In this document: one piece after another, positions 8,931-16,289 of the stretch
How positions within the stretch are numbered: position 1 is the stretch's first letter
Layout of the letters: each line of letters starts with the position of its first letter
NCBI GenBank assembly: GCA_934561175.1
Contig: CAKTFW010000022.1
Span: forward strand, 1 to 22,492
Source of the DNA: an uncultured Oscillospiraceae bacterium
Lineage (GTDB): Bacteria; Bacillota; Clostridia; Oscillospirales; Oscillospiraceae
Direction of reading: 5' to 3'
DNA length: 22,492 nt
Made by a program: the position numbers and the translations under genes
Notes under the pieces: generated by a model
What the model saw: only the letters and a program-made list of their open reading frames with translations
What the model was told of the DNA's origin: nothing
The model's database searches: none

Positions 8931-8950
8931 ATTGGACGGGGGAGGATACC

Positions 8951-9253
8951 ATGCTGACAAGCTTCTTGCAGGACAAGCAGCTTACCATCGCAATGACCGG
9001 AGAGATCGATCATCATTCGGCGCGGGAAATGATCCGGCAAATTGGGGAGAAAATTGATCAATATCTGCCATCCAGCTGTATTTTGGATTTTCAAAGCGTA
9101 ACTTTTATGGATTCCAGCGGCATTGCTGTAGTTTTGAATACCCGCCGGCGTTTGGCAGAACTCGGCGGGACGGTCTGTCTGCAAAATGTAGCAGCGCAGC
9201 CGCTAAAGGTGCTCCGGGCTGCCGGAATTGAAAAAATTGCAAAGATCGGATAG
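8951..9253 (+). CDS. spoIIAA: Anti-sigma F factor antagonist SpoIIAA
   Basis: STAS-domain protein of 100 aa. When unphosphorylated it displaces sigma-F from the anti-sigma factor SpoIIAB, activating sigma-F in the forespore. The phosphorylation site motif FMDSSGIAVVL is intact, with S55 (after D54) corresponding to the serine phosphorylated by SpoIIAB in Bacillus. The start at 8951 (MLTSFLQDKQ) is chosen for the GGGGGAGGA site just upstream; an earlier in-frame ATG at 8918 lies inside the terminator hairpin. It is first of three adjacent genes in the usual order spoIIAA-spoIIAB-sigF. SpoIIAA, SpoIIAB and sigma-F together form the partner-switching module. Confidence 0.96.
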   Translation: MLTSFLQDKQLTIAMTGEIDHHSAREMIRQIGEKIDQYLPSSCILDFQSVTFMDSSGIAVVLNTRRRLAELGGTVCLQNVAAQPLKVLRAAGIEKIAKIG

Positions 9254-9265
9254 GGGAAGATACAT

Positions 9266-9706
9266 ATGAAAATGGAAAATTTTATGCGACTGGAATTTCC
9301 AAGCCGTTCCACAAATGAAGCATTTGCCAGACAGGCGGTGGCCTGTTTTGCAGCGCAGCTGGATCCAACCATGGAAGAGCTGGGCGATATTAAAACGGCG
9401 GTTTCTGAGGCAGTTACAAACTGCATCGTGCATGCCTATCCAAATGAAATCGGCCTGATTACGCTTCGGGCGAAAATTCTAAAAGACCATATCTTAGAGA
9501 TTGTCATCAAAGACCGAGGCTGCGGCATTGCAGATATCGAAAAGGCACGGGAGCCGATGTATACCACCGGCGGCGCGGAGCGCTCCGGTATGGGTTTTAC
9601 CATTATGGAAAGCTTTATGACGGAACTAAAGGTTACTTCCAAGCCCGGAAAGGGGACAACGCTGCAAATGAAACGCAAGATATCCCGAAAGGGTGCGCAC
9701 CTGTGA
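9266..9706 (+). CDS. spoIIAB: Anti-sigma F factor / serine kinase SpoIIAB
   Basis: GHKL-fold ATPase of 146 aa that binds and inhibits sigma-F and phosphorylates SpoIIAA. Visible motifs are the N-box SEAVTNCIVHAYP (E48, N52), the G1 box KDRGCGI (82-88), and the ATP-lid/G2 region ERSGMGFTIMESFM (105-118). The N-terminal stretch LEFPSRSTNEAFARQAVACFAAQLDPTMEEL closely follows the family. GGGGAAG between the spoIIAA stop and the ATG at 9266 is the ribosome site. The last four bases overlap the sigF GTG start (GTGA), suggesting coupled synthesis of the anti-sigma factor and its sigma factor. The C-terminal tail RKISRKGAHL is somewhat basic. Confidence 0.97.
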   Translation: MKMENFMRLEFPSRSTNEAFARQAVACFAAQLDPTMEELGDIKTAVSEAVTNCIVHAYPNEIGLITLRAKILKDHILEIVIKDRGCGIADIEKAREPMYTTGGAERSGMGFTIMESFMTELKVTSKPGKGTTLQMKRKISRKGAHL

Positions 9707-10416
9707 ACGCCGAAACGGAAACACTCCTTGCCAGAGCGCGCAGCGGAGACAAACAGGCAAGCGAACAACTCGTCCTGGACAACGCTGGGCTGATCTGGTC
9801 GGTAGCGCGGCGCTTTTTGGGCCGAGGTGTGGAATCAGATGATTTGTATCAGCTTGGCTGTGTTGGATTTCTCAAGGCGATTGCGGGATTTGATCCGGCA
9901 TTTGGCACCCAATTTTCCACTTATGCAGTGCCAAAAATTTCCGGCGAAATCCGACGATTTTTGCGCGACGATGGCGCTGTTAAAGTGAGCCGCACGCTGA
10001 AAGAACGCGCAGCGCGCATTAAAATGGAGCGGCAGCACCTGACACAGAAGCTTGGACGGGAACCATTGCTATCAGAATTGGCGGATACATTAGCGCTGAC
10101 ATACGAAGAAATTGCGTCTGCAGAGAATGCAACAGCGGATGCCGAATCTATCCAACGCCCGGCCAGTGAGGATGGGTTCTCTCTGGAAGATGTTCTAACG
10201 GAAGGGAATCCGGAAGATCGGATGCTGGAGCACATTGCCCTCCGTCAGGCCATTGCACAATTGCCGGAACGCGAGCGCCTGGTGATTGACCTACGCTATT
10301 ACCGCGGATTAACCCAGGATAAAACAGCCGGAATTCTTGGAGTCTCTCAAGTTCAAATTTCCAGAATTGAAAAAAAGGCGCTGACGACGCTGCGAGAACA
10401 CGGTCTTGCCGAATAA
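9703..10416 (+). CDS. sigF: RNA polymerase sporulation sigma factor SigF
   Basis: Forespore-specific sigma-70-family factor of 237 aa. Region 2 is seen as DNAGLIWSVARRFLGRGVES, DDLYQLGCVGFLKAIAGFD and FSTYAVPKISGEIRRFLRDD. Region 3 includes VSRTLKERAARI and LGREPLLSELADTLALTYEEI. The region 4 helix-turn-helix is RERLVIDLRYYRGLTQDKTAGILGVSQVQISRIEK, split by eye. Identity as SigF rather than SigG/SigE rests on the preceding spoIIAA-spoIIAB and on the absence of an N-terminal pro-sequence. It starts at GTG 9703, overlapping the spoIIAB stop by 4 nt. Its final codons form the left arm of the terminator that ends the operon. No spoVA genes follow, unlike in Bacillus. Confidence 0.96.
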   Translation: MNAETETLLARARSGDKQASEQLVLDNAGLIWSVARRFLGRGVESDDLYQLGCVGFLKAIAGFDPAFGTQFSTYAVPKISGEIRRFLRDDGAVKVSRTLKERAARIKMERQHLTQKLGREPLLSELADTLALTYEEIASAENATADAESIQRPASEDGFSLEDVLTEGNPEDRMLEHIALRQAIAQLPERERLVIDLRYYRGLTQDKTAGILGVSQVQISRIEKKALTTLREHGLAE

Positions 10417-10436
10417 TGGCAGGGCTGTGTTTTTTT
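10397..10436 (+). terminator. Terminator of the spoIIA operon
   Basis: 14-bp stem including three G-T pairs (10397-10410 with 10418-10431), 7-nt loop containing the sigF stop codon, then a run of T to 10436. The left arm is coding sequence of sigF. Confidence 0.85.
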
Positions 10437-10438
10437 CT

Positions 10439-10467
10439 TTGATTTCTCAGTCGAAATGTACTAAAAT
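10439..10467 (+). promoter_or_regulatory. Sigma-A promoter of pcrA
   Basis: TTGATT at 10439-10444, 17-nt spacer, TAAAAT at 10462-10467. It begins immediately after the sigF terminator T-run and is the only candidate between the two genes. Start site expected near 10474. Confidence 0.7.
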
Positions 10468-10483
10468 GAATTATATTCATTTT
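10463..10483. repeat. 21-bp palindrome over the pcrA promoter
   Basis: AAAATGAA (10463-10470), TTATA spacer, TTCATTTT (10476-10483): perfect 8-bp arms. It covers the -10 and predicted start site of pcrA and stops 3 nt before the GGAG ribosome site. It does not match the Firmicute SOS box (GAAC-N4-GTTC). It could be an operator, but AT-rich palindromes can occur by chance. Confidence 0.5.
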
Positions 10484-10496
10484 TTGGAGAGACGCT

Positions 10497-12932
10497 ATGG
10501 ATTTTGAAGAACGATTTCTGCGTGCAAGGCGAGCTGTAATTGCCGCGGAATTTTCCAATTTGAACGAAATGCAGCGTTCCGCGGTTCTGACAACCGAAGG
10601 ACCTCTGCTATTACTGGCAGGTGCAGGCAGCGGTAAAACCACGGTATTGATTAACCGGATTGCGAATCTGATTCGTTTTGGCAGTGGATCTGACGCAAAG
10701 CAGATTCCAAGCTATGTCACGGAGGATGACCTTACTTTTTTAGAGTCCTATGCTGCTGCGCCGCAGGAGGAAAACCGGGCACGGGCCGAGCGGCTGTGCG
10801 CAATGCAGCCTGCTGCACCGTGGAATATCATTGCAATTACCTTTACCAATAAGGCCGCAAATGAATTAAAAGATCGCTTGGCGGCCATGCTTGGACCAGA
10901 CAGCGAGGGTGTGTGGGCCATGACCTTTCACGCGGCGTGCTGCCGAATTCTGCGGCGTGATATTGACCGCCTTGGCTATGATCGCCATTTCACTATTTAC
11001 GATACCGATGATTCCACACGAGTTTTGAAAGATATTTTGAAAGAACTCAATCTGGACGATAAGACCTATCCGCCGCGGCTGCTGCTCTCAATGATGGGCC
11101 GTGCTAAGGATGCCATGCAATCTCCGGAGGAGTTTGCCGCGGATCCGCGCAATGCCGGGGATTTCCGCTGTATGCAGATTGCCAAGATTTACAAAGCTTA
11201 TCAAAACCGCCTGAAAGAAGCGGATGCAGTGGACTTTGACGATATTATACTTCTGACAGTCCAATTGCTGCAAAGCAATCCGGATGTACTAGCCTATTAT
11301 CAGGAGAAATTCCGCTATGTTTTGATCGACGAGTATCAGGATACCAACCACCTGCAATATCTTCTGGCTGCACTGTTGGCCGGTGGCCATAAAAATATCT
11401 GTGTAGTTGGCGACGACGACCAGAGCATCTATCGATTCCGCGGTGCTACGATTGAGAATATTTTAAGCTTTGAAAAGCAATATCAAAATGCTCGCGTAAT
11501 CCGTTTGGAACAAAATTATCGCTCTACAAAACAGATTCTGCGCGCAGCAAACGCCGTTATTTCACACAATCTTGGCCGCAAGGGAAAACAGCTTTGGACC
11601 GACAACGATGCCGGAGAAAAAATCCTGCTCTATGAGGCCGCAAATGAGAGTGATGAGGCAGACTTTGTTGCCGGTCGGATTTTCAGCCTCACAAAGGGTA
11701 AAAACTTCAAAGATGCCGCCGTGCTCTACCGCACCAACGCGCAGTCCAACGCGTTGGAATATGCATTCAAGCGCAGTGGAATTCCGTACCGTATTATTGG
11801 TGGTATGCGCTTTTTTGACCGCGCAGAAGTCAAGGATATGTTGGCCTATCTCTGCATCATCAATAACAGCAGTGACGACTTGCGCCTGCAGCGGATTATC
11901 AACAATCCGCCTCGCGGCATTGGCGCCAAAACGCTGGAGATGGCACAACGGCAGGCACAGGCCGCTGGACTTCCGCTCTATACAGTCCTTTCAGAAGTAA
12001 AGCGCTACCCGTGTTTGGACAAGGCTGCCGCAAAACTGACAGCGTTTACCCAACTGATTGAGAACTGCCGGGCGCTTTTGCAAACAATGAGCCTGCCGGA
12101 TTTTTATGACGAAGTACTGCGGCGTACCGGATATCTGGATATGCTGGAGATGAAGAATGATGTTGAATCCCGCACGCGTGCAGAGAATGTCCGCGAATTG
12201 AAGTCCAGCATTCTCAGCTATCTGGAGCACGCCGAGCAGCCAACGCTGAGCGGATTTCTGGAAGAAATTGCGCTCTATACGGATATTGAACAATATGACG
12301 AAAACACAGATACTGTCGTCATGATGACCATACATAACGCCAAGGGGCTGGAATTTCCCTATGTCTTTTTAGTTGGATGGGAAGAGGGGCTGTTTCCCAG
12401 CAGCCGTGCCGACGATGCGGAAAGTACCGAAGAGGAACGGCGGCTGTGCTATGTGGCAATTACGCGTGCAAAACAGTCGCTCACAATCTCCTATGCGCGG
12501 CAGCGAATGCTCTATGGCCGCACCAGCTGGAACCGTCCTTCGCGCTTTTTGAAGGAACTTCCGCCTGCGTGTATCACCGGTGCAACGGATTTCTTTTCCG
12601 AGCCACGCCATGCAGAGTCGCAGGCAGAGCATAACCATGCACAATGGGAAGATACCGAGCAGCGCTTCGCCGCTTCGGCAGGGTATCGTGCAAAGCCAAC
12701 GCTTCGGGCCAACAGTCCGCTGCGGCTCCCGCGTCCAACCGCTCCTGCTACTGCTTCCAATGTGCAATTTGCCAAGGGGGACATGGTCCGCCACGAAGCA
12801 TTTGGACGCGGCATGGTCTTAAGCGTTTTGCCGATGGGAAATGACGCACTGCTGGAGATTGCATTTGATGAAATCGGCACTAAAAAGCTGATGGCAAATA
12901 CCGCACAGCGACATATGAAGAAAGGCGTATAA
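10497..12932 (+). CDS. pcrA: ATP-dependent DNA helicase PcrA (UvrD family)
   Basis: Superfamily 1A 3'-5' helicase for repair and replication, 811 aa. Motifs in order: Q motif NEMQRSAV (~23-30), Walker A AGAGSGKT (41-48), Ia TFTNKAANELK (~115-125), II DEYQDTNHLQY (278-288), III GDDDQSIYRFRGA (305-317), IV QNYRST (339-344), V MTIHNAKGLEFPYVF, and VI YVAITRAKQSL. The C-terminus (last ~50 residues, MVRHEAFGRGMVLSV) matches the PcrA Tudor-like RNA polymerase-binding tail. An unusual insertion of about 45 residues (~62-106) separates Walker A from motif Ia; B. subtilis PcrA is much shorter there. The ATG follows GGAGAG at 10486-10491. It is followed by yunB and ligA on the same strand with no clear terminator between; pcrA-ligA is a common Firmicute association. 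Confidence 0.96.
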   Translation: MDFEERFLRARRAVIAAEFSNLNEMQRSAVLTTEGPLLLLAGAGSGKTTVLINRIANLIRFGSGSDAKQIPSYVTEDDLTFLESYAAAPQEENRARAERLCAMQPAAPWNIIAITFTNKAANELKDRLAAMLGPDSEGVWAMTFHAACCRILRRDIDRLGYDRHFTIYDTDDSTRVLKDILKELNLDDKTYPPRLLLSMMGRAKDAMQSPEEFAADPRNAGDFRCMQIAKIYKAYQNRLKEADAVDFDDIILLTVQLLQSNPDVLAYYQEKFRYVLIDEYQDTNHLQYLLAALLAGGHKNICVVGDDDQSIYRFRGATIENILSFEKQYQNARVIRLEQNYRSTKQILRAANAVISHNLGRKGKQLWTDNDAGEKILLYEAANESDEADFVAGRIFSLTKGKNFKDAAVLYRTNAQSNALEYAFKRSGIPYRIIGGMRFFDRAEVKDMLAYLCIINNSSDDLRLQRIINNPPRGIGAKTLEMAQRQAQAAGLPLYTVLSEVKRYPCLDKAAAKLTAFTQLIENCRALLQTMSLPDFYDEVLRRTGYLDMLEMKNDVESRTRAENVRELKSSILSYLEHAEQPTLSGFLEEIALYTDIEQYDENTDTVVMMTIHNAKGLEFPYVFLVGWEEGLFPSSRADDAESTEEERRLCYVAITRAKQSLTISYARQRMLYGRTSWNRPSRFLKELPPACITGATDFFSEPRHAESQAEHNHAQWEDTEQRFAASAGYRAKPTLRANSPLRLPRPTAPATASNVQFAKGDMVRHEAFGRGMVLSVLPMGNDALLEIAFDEIGTKKLMANTAQRHMKKGV

Positions 12933-12974
12933 GCGCCAGTACTGACGCATAGGGTTTTGCGGAGGTGCACCCAA

Positions 12975-13649
12975 ATGCGTCGCAGACATCGCAGAAAGTT
13001 CCTGCTTCTGTTTCTGATTTTCGCAGTAGCAGCGTTCATGCTGCTGCTTTATATGCGGGCAAGGATGAGCCCGATTACAGAGGAATTGGCATTTGCCAGG
13101 GTGAACAATGTCGTCTCACGCATTATCAACAATGCAATCGACGAACAAATTGCCAGCGGCGCCATCAATTATGACCGGATGATCTATCTGGAAAAAGATG
13201 TGGATGGCAATATCACCGCGCTCAAGACCAACATGGCGGAGATCAACAATCTAAAGACACAAATTCTCTCCATTTTAAATGAGCGCCTTTACGATATATC
13301 TGTAGAAGACCTTGGAATCGCGATCGGCAGTTTGATCGCGCCTGAATTTTTTGCAGGGCGTGGGCCTAAAATACCGGTGCGGATTATTTCCTGCAGTATG
13401 ACCTCTGCGGGATTTGAGAATGTATTTTCTGCAGCTGGTATCAACCAGACGCTGCACCAGATTTTAATGGATGTGACCGTAACGGTTTCACTTCTGCTTC
13501 CAACCGGCAGTGCAACCGTAGATGTCCAATCACAGGTTGTGATTGCAGAAACCGTCATTGTTGGAACAGTTCCAGATAACTATGTCAATTTTTCTGAAAC
13601 GCAAAGCGCTTCCGATGTTGCAGACAAGTATTTCAACTTTGTGGGGTGA
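12975..13649 (+). CDS. yunB: Sporulation protein YunB
   Basis: Membrane-anchored protein of 224 aa matching the YunB family, which in B. subtilis is a mother-cell (sigma-E) gene needed for normal sporulation; its biochemical role is unknown. A basic N-terminus (MRRRHRRK) and one hydrophobic span (~9-27) form a signal anchor. The remaining ~195 residues face outside the cytoplasm. Family-like stretches are INNAIDEQI, YDRMIYLEKDVDGNITALKTNMAEIN and VTVTVSLLLPTGSATVDVQSQVVIAETVIVG, read as separate blocks. The ATG at 12975 is chosen because GGAGGTG (12961-12967) lies 7 nt upstream; an earlier in-frame TTG at 12957 has no ribosome site. A sequence resembling a sigma-E -10 (CATAGGGT, 12948-12955) sits in the 42-nt gap after pcrA. 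It is followed closely by ligA. Confidence 0.9.
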   Translation: MRRRHRRKFLLLFLIFAVAAFMLLLYMRARMSPITEELAFARVNNVVSRIINNAIDEQIASGAINYDRMIYLEKDVDGNITALKTNMAEINNLKTQILSILNERLYDISVEDLGIAIGSLIAPEFFAGRGPKIPVRIISCSMTSAGFENVFSAAGINQTLHQILMDVTVTVSLLLPTGSATVDVQSQVVIAETVIVGTVPDNYVNFSETQSASDVADKYFNFVG

Positions 13650-13657
13650 ATACCAAA

Positions 13658-15664
13658 ATGGACGCAAAAGAGGAAATCCAATCATTAACAGCACAGCTTG
13701 AACACCATAATTATCGCTACTATGTATTGGATGATCCAGAAATCGCAGATTTTGAATATGACCGTATGCTGCGTCGGCTGGAGGAACTAGAGGCACAGTA
13801 TCCGCAGTTTGCACTGCCAAATTCGCCGACAAGCCGGGTCGGCGGCGCCGCACTGGGCAAGTTTGACCCCGTTACCCACGCTGTGCCGCTGGAAAGCCTG
13901 CAGGATGTATTCTCCTTTGAGGAAGTTGCAGAATTTGACCAGAAGCTGCGGGAAACCATTCACAATGTCAGCTATTCTGTAGAGCCGAAGGTGGATGGCC
14001 TCTCCGTCGCGCTGGAATATCAGAATGGTATTTTCGTTCGGGGCGCAACACGCGGTGACGGCGTTACTGGTGAAGATGTCACAGAGAATTTGAAAACAAT
14101 CCGTTCTATCCCGCTGCGATTGGAAAATGCGCCGCCGCGCCTGATTGTCCGGGGCGAAGTCTATATGGCAAAACGAACCTTTGAATCTCTTAACGCCCAA
14201 CGGGAAGCAGAGGGGAAGCCGCTGTTTGCCAATCCGCGTAATGCAGCGGCCGGCTCACTGCGCCAGCTTGATCCGAAAATTGCGGCAAGCCGCAAATTAG
14301 ACCTGGTAGTGTTTAATCTCCAGTTCGTCGAGGGAATGCAGTTTCAAACGCACGCAGAGACTTTGGAATATCTTTCCTGTTTAAGATTCCGTACCATTCC
14401 GCATTGGCTGTGCCGGCAGTGTGCAGAAGTAAAATCAAAAATTACGGCAATCAATGAAAATCGCAATGATTTTCCCTATGATATTGATGGCGCTGTCGTC
14501 AAGCTTGACAATCTTGCTGATCGCAAGATGCTGGGTAGCACCGCAAAATTTCCCCGTTGGGCGGTTGCTTATAAATACCCGCCGGAAGTGAAGCACACAG
14601 TTGTGCAGGACATTCTGATTCAGGTTGGGCGTACTGGCGTACTGACGCCGAAGGCGGTCGTTTCGCCAGTACGGTTGGCCGGGACGACTGTGACCAACGC
14701 CACGCTCCACAATCAGGATTTTATTGCGGAAAAAGATATCCGCATCGGTGATACGGTTTTGATTCGTAAGGCAGGGGAGATTATCCCGGAGATTCTCTCC
14801 GTAGTGCCGGAGAAGCGGCCCAAAACTGCGACCGCTTACCATTTCCCGAAACTTTGTCCGGTCTGTGGTGCACCAGTAGCACGGGATCCTGATGGCGCAG
14901 CGATTCGCTGCACAGGCGCGGAGTGCCCAGCCCAGCGGCAGCGGCACCTTGCGCACTTTGCGTCCCGCAACGCTATGGATATCGATGGTCTTGGGGAAGC
15001 ACTAATCCAGCAGCTGTTGGATGCCGAACTGGTTCGCTCGCCAGCTGATTTATATCATCTGGATGCAGAAAAAGTCGCTGCGCTGGAGCATATGGGAAAG
15101 CAGTCTGCATCAAACCTGCTCGCAGCGATTGAACGCAGTAAACAGAACGATCTGAGCCGGCTGATCTTTGCCTTTGGCATCCGGCAGGTAGGGGAAAAAG
15201 CCGGAAAAATTTTGGCCAGTTACTTCGGTGATCTGGATCATCTGATGGCCGCGTCAGAAGAGACGCTGACGCAGATTCCGGACATTGGTGCAATCACAGC
15301 AAAGAGTATTTACGATTGGTTCCAGGATCCACAGTCGCGCCATCTCATCGAGCAGCTGCGTGCAGCTGGAGTCAATTTTCGCTGCCTGACAGAGGTGCAG
15401 GATACACGGTTTGCCGGTATGACATTTGTGCTAACTGGCACGCTGACCCTCTTCACCCGAAGTGAAGCAGAAAAGAAAATCGAATCCTTTGGCGGAAAAG
15501 CATCCGGCTCCGTTTCAAAAAAGACCACCTATGTTGTTGCCGGTGAAAATGCAGGCTCCAAATTGAAAAAAGCCGGGGAACTGGGGATTCCAGTCCTAAA
15601 TGAGCAGGAATTCCTGGATATGCTGCAAAAAACAGACGCAGCATATGCTGCGCCTGTGGTATGA
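13658..15664 (+). CDS. ligA: NAD-dependent DNA ligase LigA
   Basis: Seals nicks in replication and repair using NAD+. The 668 aa carry the complete LigA layout. Domain Ia is near 10-40 (HNYRYYVLDDPEIADFEYDRML). The adenylation domain has its active lysine K111 in EPKVDGLS and GATRGDGVTGEDVTENLKTI. The OB fold is near 320-395 (QVGRTGVLTPKAVV). The zinc finger uses C400, C403, C418 and C423. Helix-hairpin-helix repeats (~435-575) and a C-terminal BRCT domain (~590-660, GMTFVLTGTL) follow. The ATG at 13658 has GGGGTG 9 nt upstream and gives the standard length. A GTG at 13646, overlapping the yunB stop, is an alternative adding four residues. The end carries a 16-bp palindrome (15637-15652) but no convincing terminator before the convergent cotJC. 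Confidence 0.97.
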   Translation: MDAKEEIQSLTAQLEHHNYRYYVLDDPEIADFEYDRMLRRLEELEAQYPQFALPNSPTSRVGGAALGKFDPVTHAVPLESLQDVFSFEEVAEFDQKLRETIHNVSYSVEPKVDGLSVALEYQNGIFVRGATRGDGVTGEDVTENLKTIRSIPLRLENAPPRLIVRGEVYMAKRTFESLNAQREAEGKPLFANPRNAAAGSLRQLDPKIAASRKLDLVVFNLQFVEGMQFQTHAETLEYLSCLRFRTIPHWLCRQCAEVKSKITAINENRNDFPYDIDGAVVKLDNLADRKMLGSTAKFPRWAVAYKYPPEVKHTVVQDILIQVGRTGVLTPKAVVSPVRLAGTTVTNATLHNQDFIAEKDIRIGDTVLIRKAGEIIPEILSVVPEKRPKTATAYHFPKLCPVCGAPVARDPDGAAIRCTGAECPAQRQRHLAHFASRNAMDIDGLGEALIQQLLDAELVRSPADLYHLDAEKVAALEHMGKQSASNLLAAIERSKQNDLSRLIFAFGIRQVGEKAGKILASYFGDLDHLMAASEETLTQIPDIGAITAKSIYDWFQDPQSRHLIEQLRAAGVNFRCLTEVQDTRFAGMTFVLTGTLTLFTRSEAEKKIESFGGKASGSVSKKTTYVVAGENAGSKLKKAGELGIPVLNEQEFLDMLQKTDAAYAAPVV

Positions 15665-15688
15665 GGTTGTTTTTATTTTTTCAGGAAC

Positions 15689-16285
15689 TTATAAATCCAT
15701 AGATGGATTCATAAAGTAGACATTTTTTTGATTCAATCGGTCGCGCAGCTTGGTAATCGCTTCGCCAAAGCGCTGGAAGTGTACAATCTCGCGTGCACGC
15801 AAAAATTTAATCACATCATTGACATCCGGATCATCCGAAAGCCGCAGAATATTATCATAAGTAACGCGTGCCTTTTGTTCTGCTGCCAAATCTTCGGTCA
15901 GATCACAAATCGGATCACCCTTGACGCCAATTGTGGCGGCAGTCCAAGGGGTACCGGATGCAAACTGCGGATATACACCGGCCGTGTGGTCGACAAAGTA
16001 AGTATCAAAACCTGCCGTTTTCATCTGTTCATCGGTCAGATTTCTGGTAAGTTGGTGCACAATTGTGCCTACAATTTCCAAATGTGCTAGTTCCTCCGTT
16101 CCAATATCGGTCAGCAGGCCTTTCAGCTCTGGATATGGCATTGCATAGCGCTGACTCAGATACCGGAGCGACGCGCCCAGTTCACCATCCGGTCCTCCAT
16201 ATTGCGAGATGATAATTGAGGCCAATTTCGGATTCGGATTTTTGATTTTCACAGGATACTGCAGATTTTTCTCATAAACAAACAT
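15689..16285 (-). CDS. cotJC: Spore coat protein CotJC / manganese catalase family
   Basis: Ferritin-like four-helix protein of 198 aa, homologous to dimanganese catalases and to the spore-coat component CotJC. The five expected metal ligands are all present with catalase spacing: E35 (GPDGELGASLRYL), E65 and H68 (TEELAHLEIVG), E136 (LAAEQKARVTYD) and H169 (REIVHFQRFGEA). A peroxide-detoxifying activity is therefore plausible, not shown. The start at 16285 (MFVYEKNLQYP) has a strong GGAGG site 8 nt upstream; a longer in-frame version would overlap the upstream gene. It lies 4 nt after the cotJAB stop, forming one operon in the usual A-B-C order. It is convergent with ligA, with a 24-nt gap. 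Confidence 0.95.
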   Translation of the reverse strand: MFVYEKNLQYPVKIKNPNPKLASIIISQYGGPDGELGASLRYLSQRYAMPYPELKGLLTDIGTEELAHLEIVGTIVHQLTRNLTDEQMKTAGFDTYFVDHTAGVYPQFASGTPWTAATIGVKGDPICDLTEDLAAEQKARVTYDNILRLSDDPDVNDVIKFLRAREIVHFQRFGEAITKLRDRLNQKNVYFMNPSMDL

Positions 16286-16289
16286 GATT

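Noticed and set aside
8913..8937. AGGATAT resembling a sigma-H -35 just before spoIIAA.
   Set aside because: It is part of the terminator right arm, and no GAAT-like -10 lies 11-12 nt downstream; the space before the ribosome site is too short.
12933..12948. Imperfect palindrome GCGCCAGTACTGACGC after pcrA as a terminator.
   Set aside because: Short stem with two mismatches, a tiny loop and only TTTT several bases later; transcription could well continue into yunB.
15637..15652. CGCAGCATATGCTGCG palindrome at the end of ligA as a terminator.
   Set aside because: It lies in the coding region and the nearest T-rich run starts about 20 nt later, so it is not a standard intrinsic terminator for either strand.
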